A DNA stretch of 64,000 nucleotides from an uncultured Acidimicrobiales bacterium (GTDB taxonomy: Bacteria; Actinomycetota; Acidimicrobiia; Acidimicrobiales; CADCTF01). Position numbers and translations under genes: made by a program. Positions 45,128-53,791 of this stretch are shown piece by piece. Below the pieces are notes generated by a model, which saw only the letters and a program-made list of their open reading frames with translations, ran no database searches and had not been told where the DNA came from. How positions within the stretch are numbered: position 1 is the stretch's first letter; every line of letters starts with the position of its first letter. The stretch is from the NCBI GenBank assembly GCA_902805655.1, contig CADCTF010000068.1:1-64000 (forward strand), in the 5' to 3' direction.

Positions 45128-46570
45128 CTACCGCCTCAGGGCGGCTTCCATGACCGTGCGGGCGATCGGGGCGGCCACCCGGCCGCCGGTGGCCTCGCTC
45201 ACGCCTTCCTGGCTTTCGACGATCACGGCCACCGCCACGGTGGGGTTCTCCGCTGGGGCGAAGCCCACGAACCACACATGGGCGTTGTCGCCGATCGTCT
45301 GGGCCGTCCCGGTCTTGCCCGCCACTGTGACGCCGGGGATCGCGGCGCGGGTGCCGCTGCCGCTCTGCACGACCGCCACCATGGCTTCGCGCACCGTGGC
45401 CGCTTGCTCGGCCGTGAGGGGCCGCTGCCACTCGCTGGGCTCGTAGGTGCGCACGAGCTCGCCGTCGTTGTCGCGGATCTCGGCCATGACGTGGGGGGTC
45501 ATGATGCTGCCGCCGTTGCCGATGCCGGCCGCCACCAGCGCCATCTGCAAGGGGCTGGCGTTGACGTTGCCCTGACCGATCGCCGCCTGGGCCAGCCCGG
45601 GGAGGTTGGTGCGATCGGCCTCCGGGAAGCTGGACGTGGCCGCCGCGTTGAGGTCCACCGGCGGGCGGGAGCCGAAGCCGAAGTCCTCCGCCATGCGGTG
45701 CATGTCCTCACCGCCGATGTCGAGGCCCATCTGCCCGAAGCCGGTGTTGCAGGAGACGCGCAGTAGGTCGACCAGCCGGCCGCCGCAGCTTCCCCCGCCG
45801 AAGTTCGGCAGGTTCCGGTCGGTCTGGGGCAGATCCAGGTCTCGGAGCTGGGGATAGGCCTTGGTGACGAGCTCGGGCCGGTACTTGGCTGCGGCGGCGC
45901 CGGTGACCACCTTGAAGGTGGATCCTGGGGCGTAGCGCTCGCGATAGCTACGGGACAGCAAGGGCTTGGAGGTGTCGAGCTGGTAGAGGGCCCAGGCGTT
46001 GCGCACCGACGACTGGCTGTGCCCGGCAAGGGGGTTGGGGTCGTACGACGGGTAGCTCCAGAGGCTGAGCAGCGCCCCCGTGCGGGGGTCGATGGCCACC
46101 ACCGCTCCCCGGCGCTCCCCGAGCGCCTCGGCCGCAACCTGCTGCATGTCCTTGCGGACGGTGAGCTTCACGTTGGCGTACCGGACGCTCTCCACCAGCT
46201 GGTCACGGATGCTGCCGACCCGCAGGGGCAGCCGTCGTCCCGACAGCTCGTCGCCGTACACCCGCTCGACCGCATCGGACCCGTAGGTGAACGAGAAGAA
46301 GCCGGTGACGTGGCCGAACAGGTTGCCTTCGGGATAGCTGCGCTGGTACTCGAACTCGTCCCCCGAGGGCTCGGACCGGGCCAGGACGACGTTGTCGGCC
46401 GACTCGATGATGCCGCGCTGCCGACTGAAGTCCTTCACCGCGACCCGGGTGTTGCGGGAGTCGTTGGCCAGCTCGTCGGCCCGCACCAGCTGCAGGTAGT
46501 TGAGCTGCAGGAACAGGGCCCCGAACAGCACCATGAGGCCGACGCCGACCTTCTGGATCTGTCGGTTCAC
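45128..46570 (-). CDS. pbpA: Penicillin-binding protein A (transpeptidase)
   Basis: 480-residue class B PBP that cross-links peptidoglycan. It has an N-terminal transmembrane anchor (GLMVLFGALFLQLNYLQL, about residues 11-28), a dimerisation region, and the catalytic S217 in APGSTFKVVTG. The second motif SCNTGFGQMG and the KTGTAQT motif are in the C-terminal half. The start overlaps the rodA stop (ATGA). In mycobacteria PbpA is regulated by PknB phosphorylation. Confidence 0.94.
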   Translation of the reverse strand: MNRQIQKVGVGLMVLFGALFLQLNYLQLVRADELANDSRNTRVAVKDFSRQRGIIESADNVVLARSEPSGDEFEYQRSYPEGNLFGHVTGFFSFTYGSDAVERVYGDELSGRRLPLRVGSIRDQLVESVRYANVKLTVRKDMQQVAAEALGERRGAVVAIDPRTGALLSLWSYPSYDPNPLAGHSQSSVRNAWALYQLDTSKPLLSRSYRERYAPGSTFKVVTGAAAAKYRPELVTKAYPQLRDLDLPQTDRNLPNFGGGSCGGRLVDLLRVSCNTGFGQMGLDIGGEDMHRMAEDFGFGSRPPVDLNAAATSSFPEADRTNLPGLAQAAIGQGNVNASPLQMALVAAGIGNGGSIMTPHVMAEIRDNDGELVRTYEPSEWQRPLTAEQAATVREAMVAVVQSGSGTRAAIPGVTVAGKTGTAQTIGDNAHVWFVGFAPAENPTVAVAVIVESQEGVSEATGGRVAAPIARTVMEAALRR

Positions 46571-47925
46571 CGCTGCACCGCGACGGTCTCGTCCTCAGAG
46601 CCGCGGGCGGCGGTAGCTGCACCTCGCCGGCGCTCGCTGTCGCTCGAGATGCGCAGCAGCAGGGCCAGCAACACGTAGTTGGCGATGAGCGACGACCCGC
46701 CGTAGGACACGAACGGCAGGGTGATGCCCGTGAGCGGCACCAGCCGGGTGACGCCTCCCACGATGATGAAGGTCTGCACCCCCAGGATGACGGTGAGCCC
46801 GGTGGCCAGTAGCTGCTCGAAGGCGCTGGCCGCCTGCAAGGCGATGCGGAGGCCGGCACCGACCATGAGGAGGAAGGCGGTGATGACGGCGGTGGTGCCG
46901 AGCAGCCCGAGCTCCTCCCCGATGGCGGCGAAGATGAAGTCGGTGGTGACGGCCGGGATGCGCGTCGGGCTGCCGAGGCCGATGCCGGTGCCGGCCACCC
47001 CACCGGAGCCGAAGGCGAACAGGGCTTGCACCAGCTGGGTGATGCCACCCTGGGCGGCGGCGTCGCCGAACGGGTCGAGCCAGCCGGTGACGCGCTGTTG
47101 CACGTGGCTGAACGACCGCCACGCGATGAACGCTCCGGAGGAGAACAGCAGCGACCCGATGATCAGGTACACGGCGCGGTTGGTGGCCACCCACAGCATG
47201 ACGACGAAGAGGGTGAAGAACAGCAGGGAGGAGCCGAGATCCTTCTGGAAGATCATGACGACCAGCGAGAAGCCCCAGGCGCCCAGCACCGGCCCCAGGT
47301 ACTTGGGGTTGGGCATGTCGATGCGCCAGAGGCGGCTGGTGAACTCGGTCAGCAGCTCGCGCTTCTCCACCAGGTAGCCGGCGAAGAACAGGGCCAGGGC
47401 GATCTTGGCCAGCTCGCCGGGCTGGAAGCTGACCGGGCCGAACCGGATCCAGATGCGCGACCCGTTGATGTTGCGGCCGAGCCCTGGGAGCAGCGGCATC
47501 AGCAGCAGCCCGATCCCGACCAGGGCGAACGTGTAGCGGTAGCGCTCGAGGTCACGGGCGCGGCGGACGACCAGGAGGGTGCCCACGAAGGCCCCCATGC
47601 CGATGGCCGTCCACAGTGACTGCAGGCCTGCCAGCTTGAGGTCGAGGCGGGCGATGAAGACGTAGCCGATGCCGTTGAGCAGGGCGGCCATGGGCAGGAG
47701 GATGCCGTCGGCGTTCGGCGCGAGCCACCGAACGGCCAGGTGGGCAGCGGCCAAGAGCCCCACGATCATGCCCAGGAAGGGCCACAGGTTGGCCGGCAAC
47801 GTCGCCTCGCCGGCCTTCGCCGACCGGCCGAGGCTGGCCAGCGTGTAGGCGCCGACGGTGACGAGCACGGCGAGCACCATGAGACCGAGCTCGGTCGTGC
47901 GCCGGCTGGCACGCGCGGCAGCCAT
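46567..47925 (-). CDS. rodA: RodA/FtsW-type SEDS peptidoglycan glycosyltransferase
   Basis: 452-residue polytopic membrane enzyme polymerising lipid II, of the SEDS family, with about ten transmembrane helices. Conserved patterns include LPGLGRNINGSRIWI, FQPGELAKIALALFFA and the C-terminal GVTRLVPLTGITLPFVSYGG. The ATG at 47925 overlaps the stop of the phosphatase gene by one base (TGATG), and pbpA overlaps its own stop, so it is the middle of a tight operon. Confidence 0.95.
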   Translation of the reverse strand: MAAARASRRTTELGLMVLAVLVTVGAYTLASLGRSAKAGEATLPANLWPFLGMIVGLLAAAHLAVRWLAPNADGILLPMAALLNGIGYVFIARLDLKLAGLQSLWTAIGMGAFVGTLLVVRRARDLERYRYTFALVGIGLLLMPLLPGLGRNINGSRIWIRFGPVSFQPGELAKIALALFFAGYLVEKRELLTEFTSRLWRIDMPNPKYLGPVLGAWGFSLVVMIFQKDLGSSLLFFTLFVVMLWVATNRAVYLIIGSLLFSSGAFIAWRSFSHVQQRVTGWLDPFGDAAAQGGITQLVQALFAFGSGGVAGTGIGLGSPTRIPAVTTDFIFAAIGEELGLLGTTAVITAFLLMVGAGLRIALQAASAFEQLLATGLTVILGVQTFIIVGGVTRLVPLTGITLPFVSYGGSSLIANYVLLALLLRISSDSERRRGAATAARGSEDETVAVQR

Positions 47926-49298
47926 CAGGGGACCGGAGGTGGAACCGTCACCGGCGGCACCGTCACCGGCGGCACCGTCACAGGAGGGAGGGTCGTCGGC
48001 GCGGCCGCCCGGATGTTGTCGACGTAGCGGCGGGCCTGCGCAGCGGACGGCTCCTGCTTGCCGGCCTCGAGGTCGGAGCGGAAGGCGGGAGGCACCTCGG
48101 CCTGGGTGATGTCTGTGCGCTCCTCGACGGTGGGCATGAACCAGAGCAGGCCGCCCGGACGCCCCCTGAAGATCGTGACCTGACCCTCGTCGAGGCCGAC
48201 GTAGTACGACCCCCGCGCGTACATGCCGACGGCGGCCGCCGCTCCACCGCCGATCAGCAGGAGGAGCAGCACGAAGAGCACGACGCGGAAGGTCACCCGT
48301 CGGGTGGGGATGCGCGCCTCATGGTGGTGGTCGCCCTCGGCCCAGCCCGAAGGCAGGGGTGCCTCGTCGTGGTCCTGGCTGGCCAGGTCGCGCAGCTGTG
48401 CGTTGCGGTCGGCCAAGGTCGGCAGGCGGCTCGACTCCGAGACGCCCGAGTCGGTGGCGACTGCACCGGCCGGGACGGCGCTCGTCGTGACCGGTGTGTC
48501 GACCTGGGTGGCGCCGCCCGAGCGACCGGCCGGAGGCTCTGAGGCCAGGGCGGCGGACGCCTTGCGGGCGCGATCACCGTCATCGATGACGTCGACGATG
48601 ACGACGCTGATGTTGTCACCACCACCGGCCTCGTTGGCGAGGTCGACGAGTCGCCGAGCGGCCTCGTCGGGATCGTCCACCTTGCGGAGCACACCGGCCA
48701 GCGTGTCGTCGTCGACCTCGTTGAACAGCCCGTCGCTGCACAGCACCAGGCGGTCGCCGACGAACGGGTTGAGCATCTGCATGTCCGCCTCGACCGACGG
48801 ACCGATGCCGATCGAGCGGGTGACCTGGTTGCGACGGGGGTCGGCGGCTGCCTCCTCCTCGCTGAGGTGGCCGGCGCGGTACAGCTCCTGGGGGACGCTG
48901 TGGTCGTCGGTGAGCTGGCTGAGCTCGCCGCGCCGCAGGAGGTAGACGCGCGAGTCGCCCACGTGGGCGACTGCGAACAGGTCGTCACCGCCCTCCTTCA
49001 CCAGGGCGACGGCGCTGAGGGTCGTGCCCATGTGGTGGAGGTCGGGGTCGCCGGCCGCCTTGTCGTACACGGCCCGGTTGGCCTCCGCGACGGCCGCTTC
49101 GAGCCCGTCGGCCGTGGCGTCGCGCCGGAAGGCATCACGCAGGGCCTGCACGGCGGTGAGGGAGGCCACCGCGCCGCCGGCGTGGCCACCCATGCCGTCG
49201 GCCACGGCGAAGAGGGGGTCGGCGCTCAGCACCATGTCCTCGTTCTTCGAACGGCGCCGGCCGACGTCGGTGGCCTGACCCCAGCGCAGCTGTGTCAC
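47925..49298 (-). CDS. pstP: PP2C-type serine/threonine phosphatase
   Basis: 457-residue protein that dephosphorylates PknB and its targets. The PP2C domain (about residues 1-240) has the metal-binding segments RSKNEDMVL, FAVADGMGGHAGG, CSDGLFNEVDDD and GGDNISVVIV. A transmembrane helix (VLFVLLLLLIGGGAAAAVG) near residue 335 is followed by an extracytoplasmic region with the YYVGLDEGQVTIFRG motif and a VTVPP repeat tail. The GTG at 49298 overlaps the fhaB stop; an open frame further upstream is not coding. Confidence 0.94.
   Translation of the reverse strand: MTQLRWGQATDVGRRRSKNEDMVLSADPLFAVADGMGGHAGGAVASLTAVQALRDAFRRDATADGLEAAVAEANRAVYDKAAGDPDLHHMGTTLSAVALVKEGGDDLFAVAHVGDSRVYLLRRGELSQLTDDHSVPQELYRAGHLSEEEAAADPRRNQVTRSIGIGPSVEADMQMLNPFVGDRLVLCSDGLFNEVDDDTLAGVLRKVDDPDEAARRLVDLANEAGGGDNISVVIVDVIDDGDRARKASAALASEPPAGRSGGATQVDTPVTTSAVPAGAVATDSGVSESSRLPTLADRNAQLRDLASQDHDEAPLPSGWAEGDHHHEARIPTRRVTFRVVLFVLLLLLIGGGAAAAVGMYARGSYYVGLDEGQVTIFRGRPGGLLWFMPTVEERTDITQAEVPPAFRSDLEAGKQEPSAAQARRYVDNIRAAAPTTLPPVTVPPVTVPPVTVPPPVP
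47944..47988 (-). repeat. 15-bp tandem repeat in the 3' end of the phosphatase gene
   Basis: Three 15-base units (two exact copies of ACCGTCACCGGCGGC on the plus strand, 47944-47973, and a diverged third) encode PPVTV repeats at the extracytoplasmic C-terminus of the phosphatase. Possible slippage site. Confidence 0.8.
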
Positions 49299-49798
49299 TT
49301 CCCGACCTCCATGACGGTCTTGCCGATCACGACCTTGTCCCCCGACCGGAGGGGGAGCGCCCCGGCGATCTTCTCGCGGTTCTTGGTGCCCTTGCGGTTG
49401 AGGTACGTGCCGTTGGTGGACCCCAGATCCTCGATGTACAGCTGGCCTTCCCTGCGGTAGATCCTCGCGTGCAGCTGTGACGCGAACGTGTCCTGGATGC
49501 GTACCTGGCAACCGGCCGCCCGACCGACGGTGAGCTCCTCGGCCAGGTCGAAGCTCTGCCCGCGCTGTTCGGGCGGCTCGAGCACCTTCAGCCGGGCCGT
49601 GCCCTTGGTGGTCGGTGCGGCGCTGCGCTCCCGCCCACCGGCTCGAGCGGGTGCCGGCGTCGCCTGCGGTGGCGCGGCTGCCGCCGGCCGGTTGCTCAGG
49701 TGCACCTCGGCCCACACGGCGCGCAGCACCCGGAAGAAGAAGAGGTACACCAGCGCCATCAGGAGCAGCTTGAGGATCGTCAGCAGCGACTCGGGCAC
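49295..49798 (-). CDS. fhaB: FHA-domain membrane protein
   Basis: 167-residue protein. Its N-terminal hydrophobic helix (LLTILKLLLMALVYLFFFRV) is followed by a linker (about 45-70) and a C-terminal FHA domain that binds phosphothreonine. It has VGRAAGCQVRIQDTFASQLH and the loop IEDLGSTNGTYLNRKG. It corresponds to FhaB/FipA, a PknB-linked cell-division factor in mycobacteria. The start at 49798 is 4 bases from the fhaA stop and its own stop overlaps the phosphatase start. Confidence 0.92.
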   Translation of the reverse strand: MPESLLTILKLLLMALVYLFFFRVLRAVWAEVHLSNRPAAAAPPQATPAPARAGGRERSAAPTTKGTARLKVLEPPEQRGQSFDLAEELTVGRAAGCQVRIQDTFASQLHARIYRREGQLYIEDLGSTNGTYLNRKGTKNREKIAGALPLRSGDKVVIGKTVMEVGK

Positions 49799-49802
49799 TG
49801 CG

Positions 49803-50456
49803 CTATCCCATCTCGAAGCGGAGCGAATGGGCCCCCACGGTGATCTGGTCGCCGTCGGCGAGCTGCTGCTGGCGGATGCCGGCGCCGTTCACCCGGGTGC
49901 CGTTCATCGACCCGAGATCGAGCACGGAGAACGTGTTGCCGTCCCGACGGATCTCGGCGTGGTGGCGGCTGACCTGGGCGTCGTTGAGCACCACGTCGGC
50001 ATCCGGGCTGCGGCCGATGATCAACGGCTCGTCGCCCACGCCGATGCGGCTGCCGTCACCCAGGATGACCGCTGCGGACGGACCTCCGGTGCCCTCCACC
50101 ATGGCGCTGGTGACGTAGAACTCGCCGGTGCCGAGCTTCTCGTCCACCTGGAGGTCGACCTCCACCGGCCCGAGGAAGGCATAGCCCTCGGAGCGCGCAT
50201 GCTCTCTGGCGTACCCGGCCAGGTCGCCGCGGAGGCTGTTCTCGATGCTGGCGAAGTTGTCGAGATCGGTCTGTGACACCGAGACAGTGAACTGGTTGGG
50301 TGCGATCAGGCCACGGATGCCGACTGTGCGGCGTACGTCCATCTCCCGCGTCAGGCGTCGCCCGAGCTCGACCGGGGTGAGCCGGCTGCGGAAGGCCTTG
50401 GCGAAGACGCCCTCGACCAGGCGCTCGAGGCGCCGCTCGAAGTCCCTGAGTGCCAT
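49803..50456 (-). CDS. fhaA: FHA-domain protein with DUF3662 N-terminal domain
   Basis: 217-residue cytoplasmic protein. The DUF3662 domain covers residues 1-115 (MALRDFERRLERLVEGVFAK, then LTPVELGRRLTREMDVRRTV) and the FHA domain about 135-217 (IGRSPDADVVLNDAQVSRHH, LDLGSMNGTRVNG). It binds phosphorylated partners of PknB and, in mycobacteria, the MurJ/MviN-like flippase. The ATG at 50456 is favoured over 50471. It is shorter than mycobacterial FhaA, which has a long linker; here the two domains are close. First gene of the kinase/wall operon. Confidence 0.92.
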   Translation of the reverse strand: MALRDFERRLERLVEGVFAKAFRSRLTPVELGRRLTREMDVRRTVGIRGLIAPNQFTVSVSQTDLDNFASIENSLRGDLAGYAREHARSEGYAFLGPVEVDLQVDEKLGTGEFYVTSAMVEGTGGPSAAVILGDGSRIGVGDEPLIIGRSPDADVVLNDAQVSRHHAEIRRDGNTFSVLDLGSMNGTRVNGAGIRQQQLADGDQITVGAHSLRFEMG

Positions 50457-50540
50457 GGTCCGCCGGAGCATACCCAGCCCCTGAGCGGCCGAGCCGCGGC
50501 CCTCCTCCGGCCATCGGCTACCGTGGCGGGTCCCACACTC

Positions 50541-50627
<87 letters not shown>

Positions 50628-50816
50628 CGAGCCGGACTGCAGTCCGAAAGGTCGCCCCACTCGCGCGGGATTGGGCTCCGCGGAGGGCCCATGGTGCCCA
50701 CGATCGCCGGTCGGCCGGATCCGGTCACGAGGCGTGGGTGCTCGGCGTGGGTCACCGCTGCACCAATCGCCGCCCTTCGTGTTGTTGCCGCGTCCATCGA
50801 AGGGCGAGCGGGTTGG

Positions 50817-51146
50817 CTACGTCCGGACGCGTTTCGCGACGGCTCGGGCGTCGTCCACCATGGCGGTCATCGCCCGCCGGACTTGCTCCCCGGTGGTGCA
50901 CTCTTCGGGGAAGCCGAGACGGACAGCGGCACGACCGGCAGGGCTGACGGCAATCATCTCGAAGCCATAGCGGTCGACGCTGGACATGACCGCCTCGGTG
51001 CTGTCGGGACGATCTGCGAGATGACGGCAGAACAGCACCTGGGCCTCGCCATGATCGGCGTTCATGTGCTCGATGATCTCGGCCGCCGTCGCCGCGAGGG
51101 GATCGGGCTCCGCCTCGGCGTAGGCGTCAACGTCAACCCGGCTCAT
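50817..51146 (-). CDS. Standalone DUF2470 domain protein, probably truncated
   Basis: Roughly 110 residues. It begins MSRVDVDAYAEAEPDPLAAT and has EIIEHMNADHGEAQVLFCRH, the DUF2470 signature, ending in a short basic tail. In two-domain relatives (heme-utilisation HugZ-like/PPOX-DUF2470 proteins) this linker follows a flavin-binding domain. The homologous pattern here seems to continue upstream to a GYGRM segment (GTG at 51164), but the PPOX domain is missing, cut off by the divergent gene at 51251. It may be a degenerate remnant or a standalone form. Confidence 0.65.
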   Translation of the reverse strand: MSRVDVDAYAEAEPDPLAATAAEIIEHMNADHGEAQVLFCRHLADRPDSTEAVMSSVDRYGFEMIAVSPAGRAAVRLGFPEECTTGEQVRRAMTAMVDDARAVAKRVRT

Positions 51147-51250
51147 CCGCCCGTAGCCATCCACACCGGACGCACGCCGCGACTGGCCTCCTGGAAGATG
51201 CGCGCCCCCGGCTGGCCCTACATTGAGGGCTTCACGCCGAGGAGGAGCCA

Positions 51251-51934
51251 TTGCCCGTACTCGAGCCGCCCACGACCGTCGACTTCCACTTCGACTTGAT
51301 GTGCCCGTACGCCTTCCAGACTGCGCGGTGGATCCGCGAGGTGCGCGACCACGCCGGCGTCACGGTCCGCTGGCGCTTCTTCTCCCTCGAGGAGATCAAC
51401 CGGGCCGAGGGCAAGAAGCATCCGTGGGAGCGACCGTGGTCCTACGGGTGGTCGATGATGCGCATCGGGGCTCGGCTCCGCCGCGACGACGAGTCGTTGC
51501 TCGATGCCTGGTACCAAAGAGCCGGCACCGCGTTGCACGTTGAGGGGCGGAAGCCCCACGAGCCGGCCGTGGCACGAGCCCTTCTTGCCGAGCTCGGGCT
51601 CGACCCCGGGCTGGTGGACGAGGCCATCGCCGACCCCACCACGTCAGACGAGGTGAAGGCCGACCACGACGCGGTGGTGGCTGCCGGCGGCTGGGGCGTT
51701 CCGGTCCTGGGCTTCGCGGACGGAACCCATGTGTTCGGCCCAGTCCTCCTCGAGCCTCCAACCGGAGCCGACGCGCTCCGCCTGTGGGAGCTGGTCTGCG
51801 GCTGGCGCGAGTTCCCGCACCTCTACGAGCTGCAACGCCCGAAGCGCGCCGAGGACATCCGTCTCGTCGCCGACACCTTCCGGCCATACCTCACGGCCCG
51901 CGACTGGATCACCATCCAGAAGGAGACCCCGTGA
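51251..51934 (+). CDS. DsbA-family thioredoxin-fold protein (mycothiol-linked type)
   Basis: 227-residue protein of the DsbA/2-hydroxychromene isomerase fold. Near the start is [18 protein letters not shown], with C18-P-Y-A21; the usual second cysteine is Ala. Residues ~140-175 carry [17 protein letters not shown], the cis-Pro loop region. Relatives such as Rv2466c (CPWC) are mycothiol-dependent reductases; a single-Cys version could use mycothiol directly. The TTG at 51251 has GAGGAGGAG ahead. Its stop overlaps the start of the DinB-fold gene, so both are coupled. Confidence 0.8.
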   Translation: MPVLEPPTTVDFHFDLMCPYAFQTARWIREVRDHAGVTVRWRFFSLEEINRAEGKKHPWERPWSYGWSMMRIGARLRRDDESLLDAWYQRAGTALHVEGRKPHEPAVARALLAELGLDPGLVDEAIADPTTSDEVKADHDAVVAAGGWGVPVLGFADGTHVFGPVLLEPPTGADALRLWELVCGWREFPHLYELQRPKRAEDIRLVADTFRPYLTARDWITIQKETP

Positions 51935-52746
51935 CGACGATCGTGCCGAAGGACCGGATCGTCCAGGCGATCGCCGAGGAGTTCACCGCGCTCGAGGCGC
52001 TCATCGCCGATCTCGACGAGCGGGCCTGGTCGGCAGCCACGCCGTGCCCCGGCTGGGACGTGCGGGCCAACGTCGCCCATGTGATCGGCACGGAGTCCAT
52101 GCTCGCCGGGGTGAAGGCACCAGCGGTCGAGATCGACCGAGTGACGGCGGCCCATGTGCGCAACGACATCGGCCGCTCGAACGAGGTCTGGGTCGAAGCC
52201 CTGCGCACCACACCACCGCCCGAGATCGTCGATCGCTTCCGCGCCATCACCACCACGCGCCTCGACGCGCTGCGGTCGATGGAGCAGGCCCGATGGGATG
52301 CGGATGGCTTCACGCCGGCTGGCCGAGACAGCTACGGCCGCTTCATGCGCATCCGGGCGTTCGACTGCTGGATGCACGAGCAGGACATCCGCGACGCGCT
52401 CGGACGGCCCGGACACGATTCGGGGCTCACCGTCGAGGTCGCCCTCGACGAGATGGTCGCCGCCATGGGCTTCGTGGTCGGCAAGCAGGCCGGTGCGCCC
52501 GAAGGCACGGCCGTCACCTTCGAGCTCACCGGCGCCAGCGGCCGAACCTTCCACGTCGTCGTCCGCGGTCGAGCCACGGTGGTTGATGGGCTCGAGTCGC
52601 CGGCGACGACGACACTGACGATGCCTGTGGGCGTGTTCACCCGTCTGGGCGGCGGCCGGTCGAGTGCCGACCCCTCGGCGGTGAGCGTGCAGGGCGACGA
52701 AGCGCTCGGTGCCAGGATCGTGGAGCACCTTCGCTACACGATCTGA
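51931..52746 (+). CDS. DinB-fold / maleylpyruvate isomerase-family protein (mycothiol-dependent type)
   Basis: 271-residue enzyme of the MDMPI family, probably metal and mycothiol dependent. It begins [18 protein letters not shown]. The N-terminal DinB-like helical bundle has [18 protein letters not shown], and an HExD-type motif in [12 protein letters not shown] supplies metal ligands. The C-terminal SCP-like domain follows from residue ~175. The GTG at 51931 overlaps the preceding stop. Reaction unknown; coupling with a DsbA-like mycothiol-type gene supports a shared thiol chemistry. Confidence 0.82.
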   Translation: MTTIVPKDRIVQAIAEEFTALEALIADLDERAWSAATPCPGWDVRANVAHVIGTESMLAGVKAPAVEIDRVTAAHVRNDIGRSNEVWVEALRTTPPPEIVDRFRAITTTRLDALRSMEQARWDADGFTPAGRDSYGRFMRIRAFDCWMHEQDIRDALGRPGHDSGLTVEVALDEMVAAMGFVVGKQAGAPEGTAVTFELTGASGRTFHVVVRGRATVVDGLESPATTTLTMPVGVFTRLGGGRSSADPSAVSVQGDEALGARIVEHLRYTI

Positions 52747-52892
52747 GTGAGGCCCTCGGTCGACGAGGGAGATGCTCGCTCGGCACGGGGACGGCTGACT
52801 CCGGCACGGGCGGCGACGGAGTCCATCGTCACGGTCTCGATCGAGCCTTCGGTGAGAAGCGCTAACAGAGCGTCAGCTCGACGCCAGCTCCA
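52734..52892 (-). pseudogene. TetR-family regulator remnant (HTH fragment)
   Basis: On the minus strand one frame reads RRADALLALLTEGSIETVTM followed directly by DSVAARAGVSR and a degraded end. It matches the N-terminal helix-turn-helix of TetR regulators. No start codon precedes it (a TGA is just upstream) and a TAG ends it at 52734-52736, inside the 3' end of the neighbouring gene. The ligand domain is missing. It is read as a decayed fragment filling an otherwise empty gap. Confidence 0.6.
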
Positions 52893-53301
52893 TCACCTGC
52901 GTGAGCCGGATGCTGTTCCCTGAAGGGTCGCGGAACCCGGCATCGATGCCGTAGGGGCGCTGCTCGGGGGCCTCCGTGAACTCGACTCCCAGGGCTCGGA
53001 GCCGGTCATATGACTGCTGGCAGTCGTCGGTGGTCAGGAAGACCGTGCCGGCGAAGCCCTTGGCCATGAGGTCTCGAACCTGCGCGGTCGTCTCGGGGTC
53101 CATCATCGGCGGGCCGGGGATGGCCATCAACACGATGGAGACGTCGGTCTGACCCACGGGTGCGACGGTGAGCCATCGGAAGTTGCCCATCTCGGCGACC
53201 GTCACGTCCTCCCGGATCTCCATGCCGAGCTTCTGCGTGTAGAAGGCGAGGGCCTCGTCCTGGTCGTGGACCCAGACCTGTGTGGTTGCGATCTTCATCA
53301 T
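52873..53301 (-). CDS. VOC (glyoxalase/bleomycin-resistance) family protein
   Basis: 142-residue metal-dependent fold protein. Repeats of the vicinal-oxygen-chelate fold are visible: KIATTQVWVHDQDEALAFYT near the N-terminus and PYGIDAGFRDPSGNSIRLTQ near the C-terminus. The ATG at 53301 overlaps the stop of the AraC gene (ATGA at 53298-53301); a second ATG directly follows. Substrate unknown. It is cotranscribed with the regulator, so it is probably the regulator's target in an inducible two-gene unit (inference). Confidence 0.87.
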   Translation of the reverse strand: MMKIATTQVWVHDQDEALAFYTQKLGMEIREDVTVAEMGNFRWLTVAPVGQTDVSIVLMAIPGPPMMDPETTAQVRDLMAKGFAGTVFLTTDDCQQSYDRLRALGVEFTEAPEQRPYGIDAGFRDPSGNSIRLTQVMELASS

Positions 53302-53756
53302 GGGTCGCACGTTACGGAGGAGACCGGCGCCGGGTCTTCTCGAAACGTGCGGTTCTCGGGACGGGCATGGGCGCGCACGATGCACGCGGGGACGCGAGCC
53401 AGGTTCGAGGCCGGCGGGTGCGCCGCCCGGTACGCGAGCGGCGAGGTGCCGAACATGCGCCTGAAGCTGGTGGTGAACGAGCCGACGCTCTCCAGACCGA
53501 CGAGGAGGCAGATGTCGAGGACCGTGCGGTCGGTGCTCCGGAGCAGGGCGGCCGCTCTCTCGAGCCTCCTCGTCAGCAGGTAGCGGTGCGGCGTCTCACC
53601 GAACGTCCTCCGGAACTCCCGGCTGAAGTGGGCGCGTGACAAGCCGGCCGCACCGGCCATGTCCGACACGCTTATGGCATCGGCGTAGCGCGCGTCCGCC
53701 AGATCGCGGCCTCGCAGCAGGTGCCTAGCGGGCGGTAGATCGGTCGTCACGGACAC
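53298..53756 (-). CDS. AraC-family transcriptional regulator (short, DNA-binding domain only)
   Basis: 152-residue protein starting at a GTG (53756; a second GTG lies at 53750). It contains just the double-HTH AraC domain: SDMAGAAGLSRAHFSREFRR with GETPHRYLLTRRLERAAALL, then ICLLVGLESVGSFTTSFRRM. There is no ligand-binding domain. It is coupled to the VOC gene by an ATGA overlap. Because the region is GC rich, open sequence continues upstream in the same frame, but that belongs to the broken acetyltransferase. Confidence 0.87.
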   Translation of the reverse strand: MSVTTDLPPARHLLRGRDLADARYADAISVSDMAGAAGLSRAHFSREFRRTFGETPHRYLLTRRLERAAALLRSTDRTVLDICLLVGLESVGSFTTSFRRMFGTSPLAYRAAHPPASNLARVPACIVRAHARPENRTFREDPAPVSSVTCDP

Positions 53757-53791
53757 CAGCCTCGCGTGGCGGGGCCGGTGGCGGACGCGCT

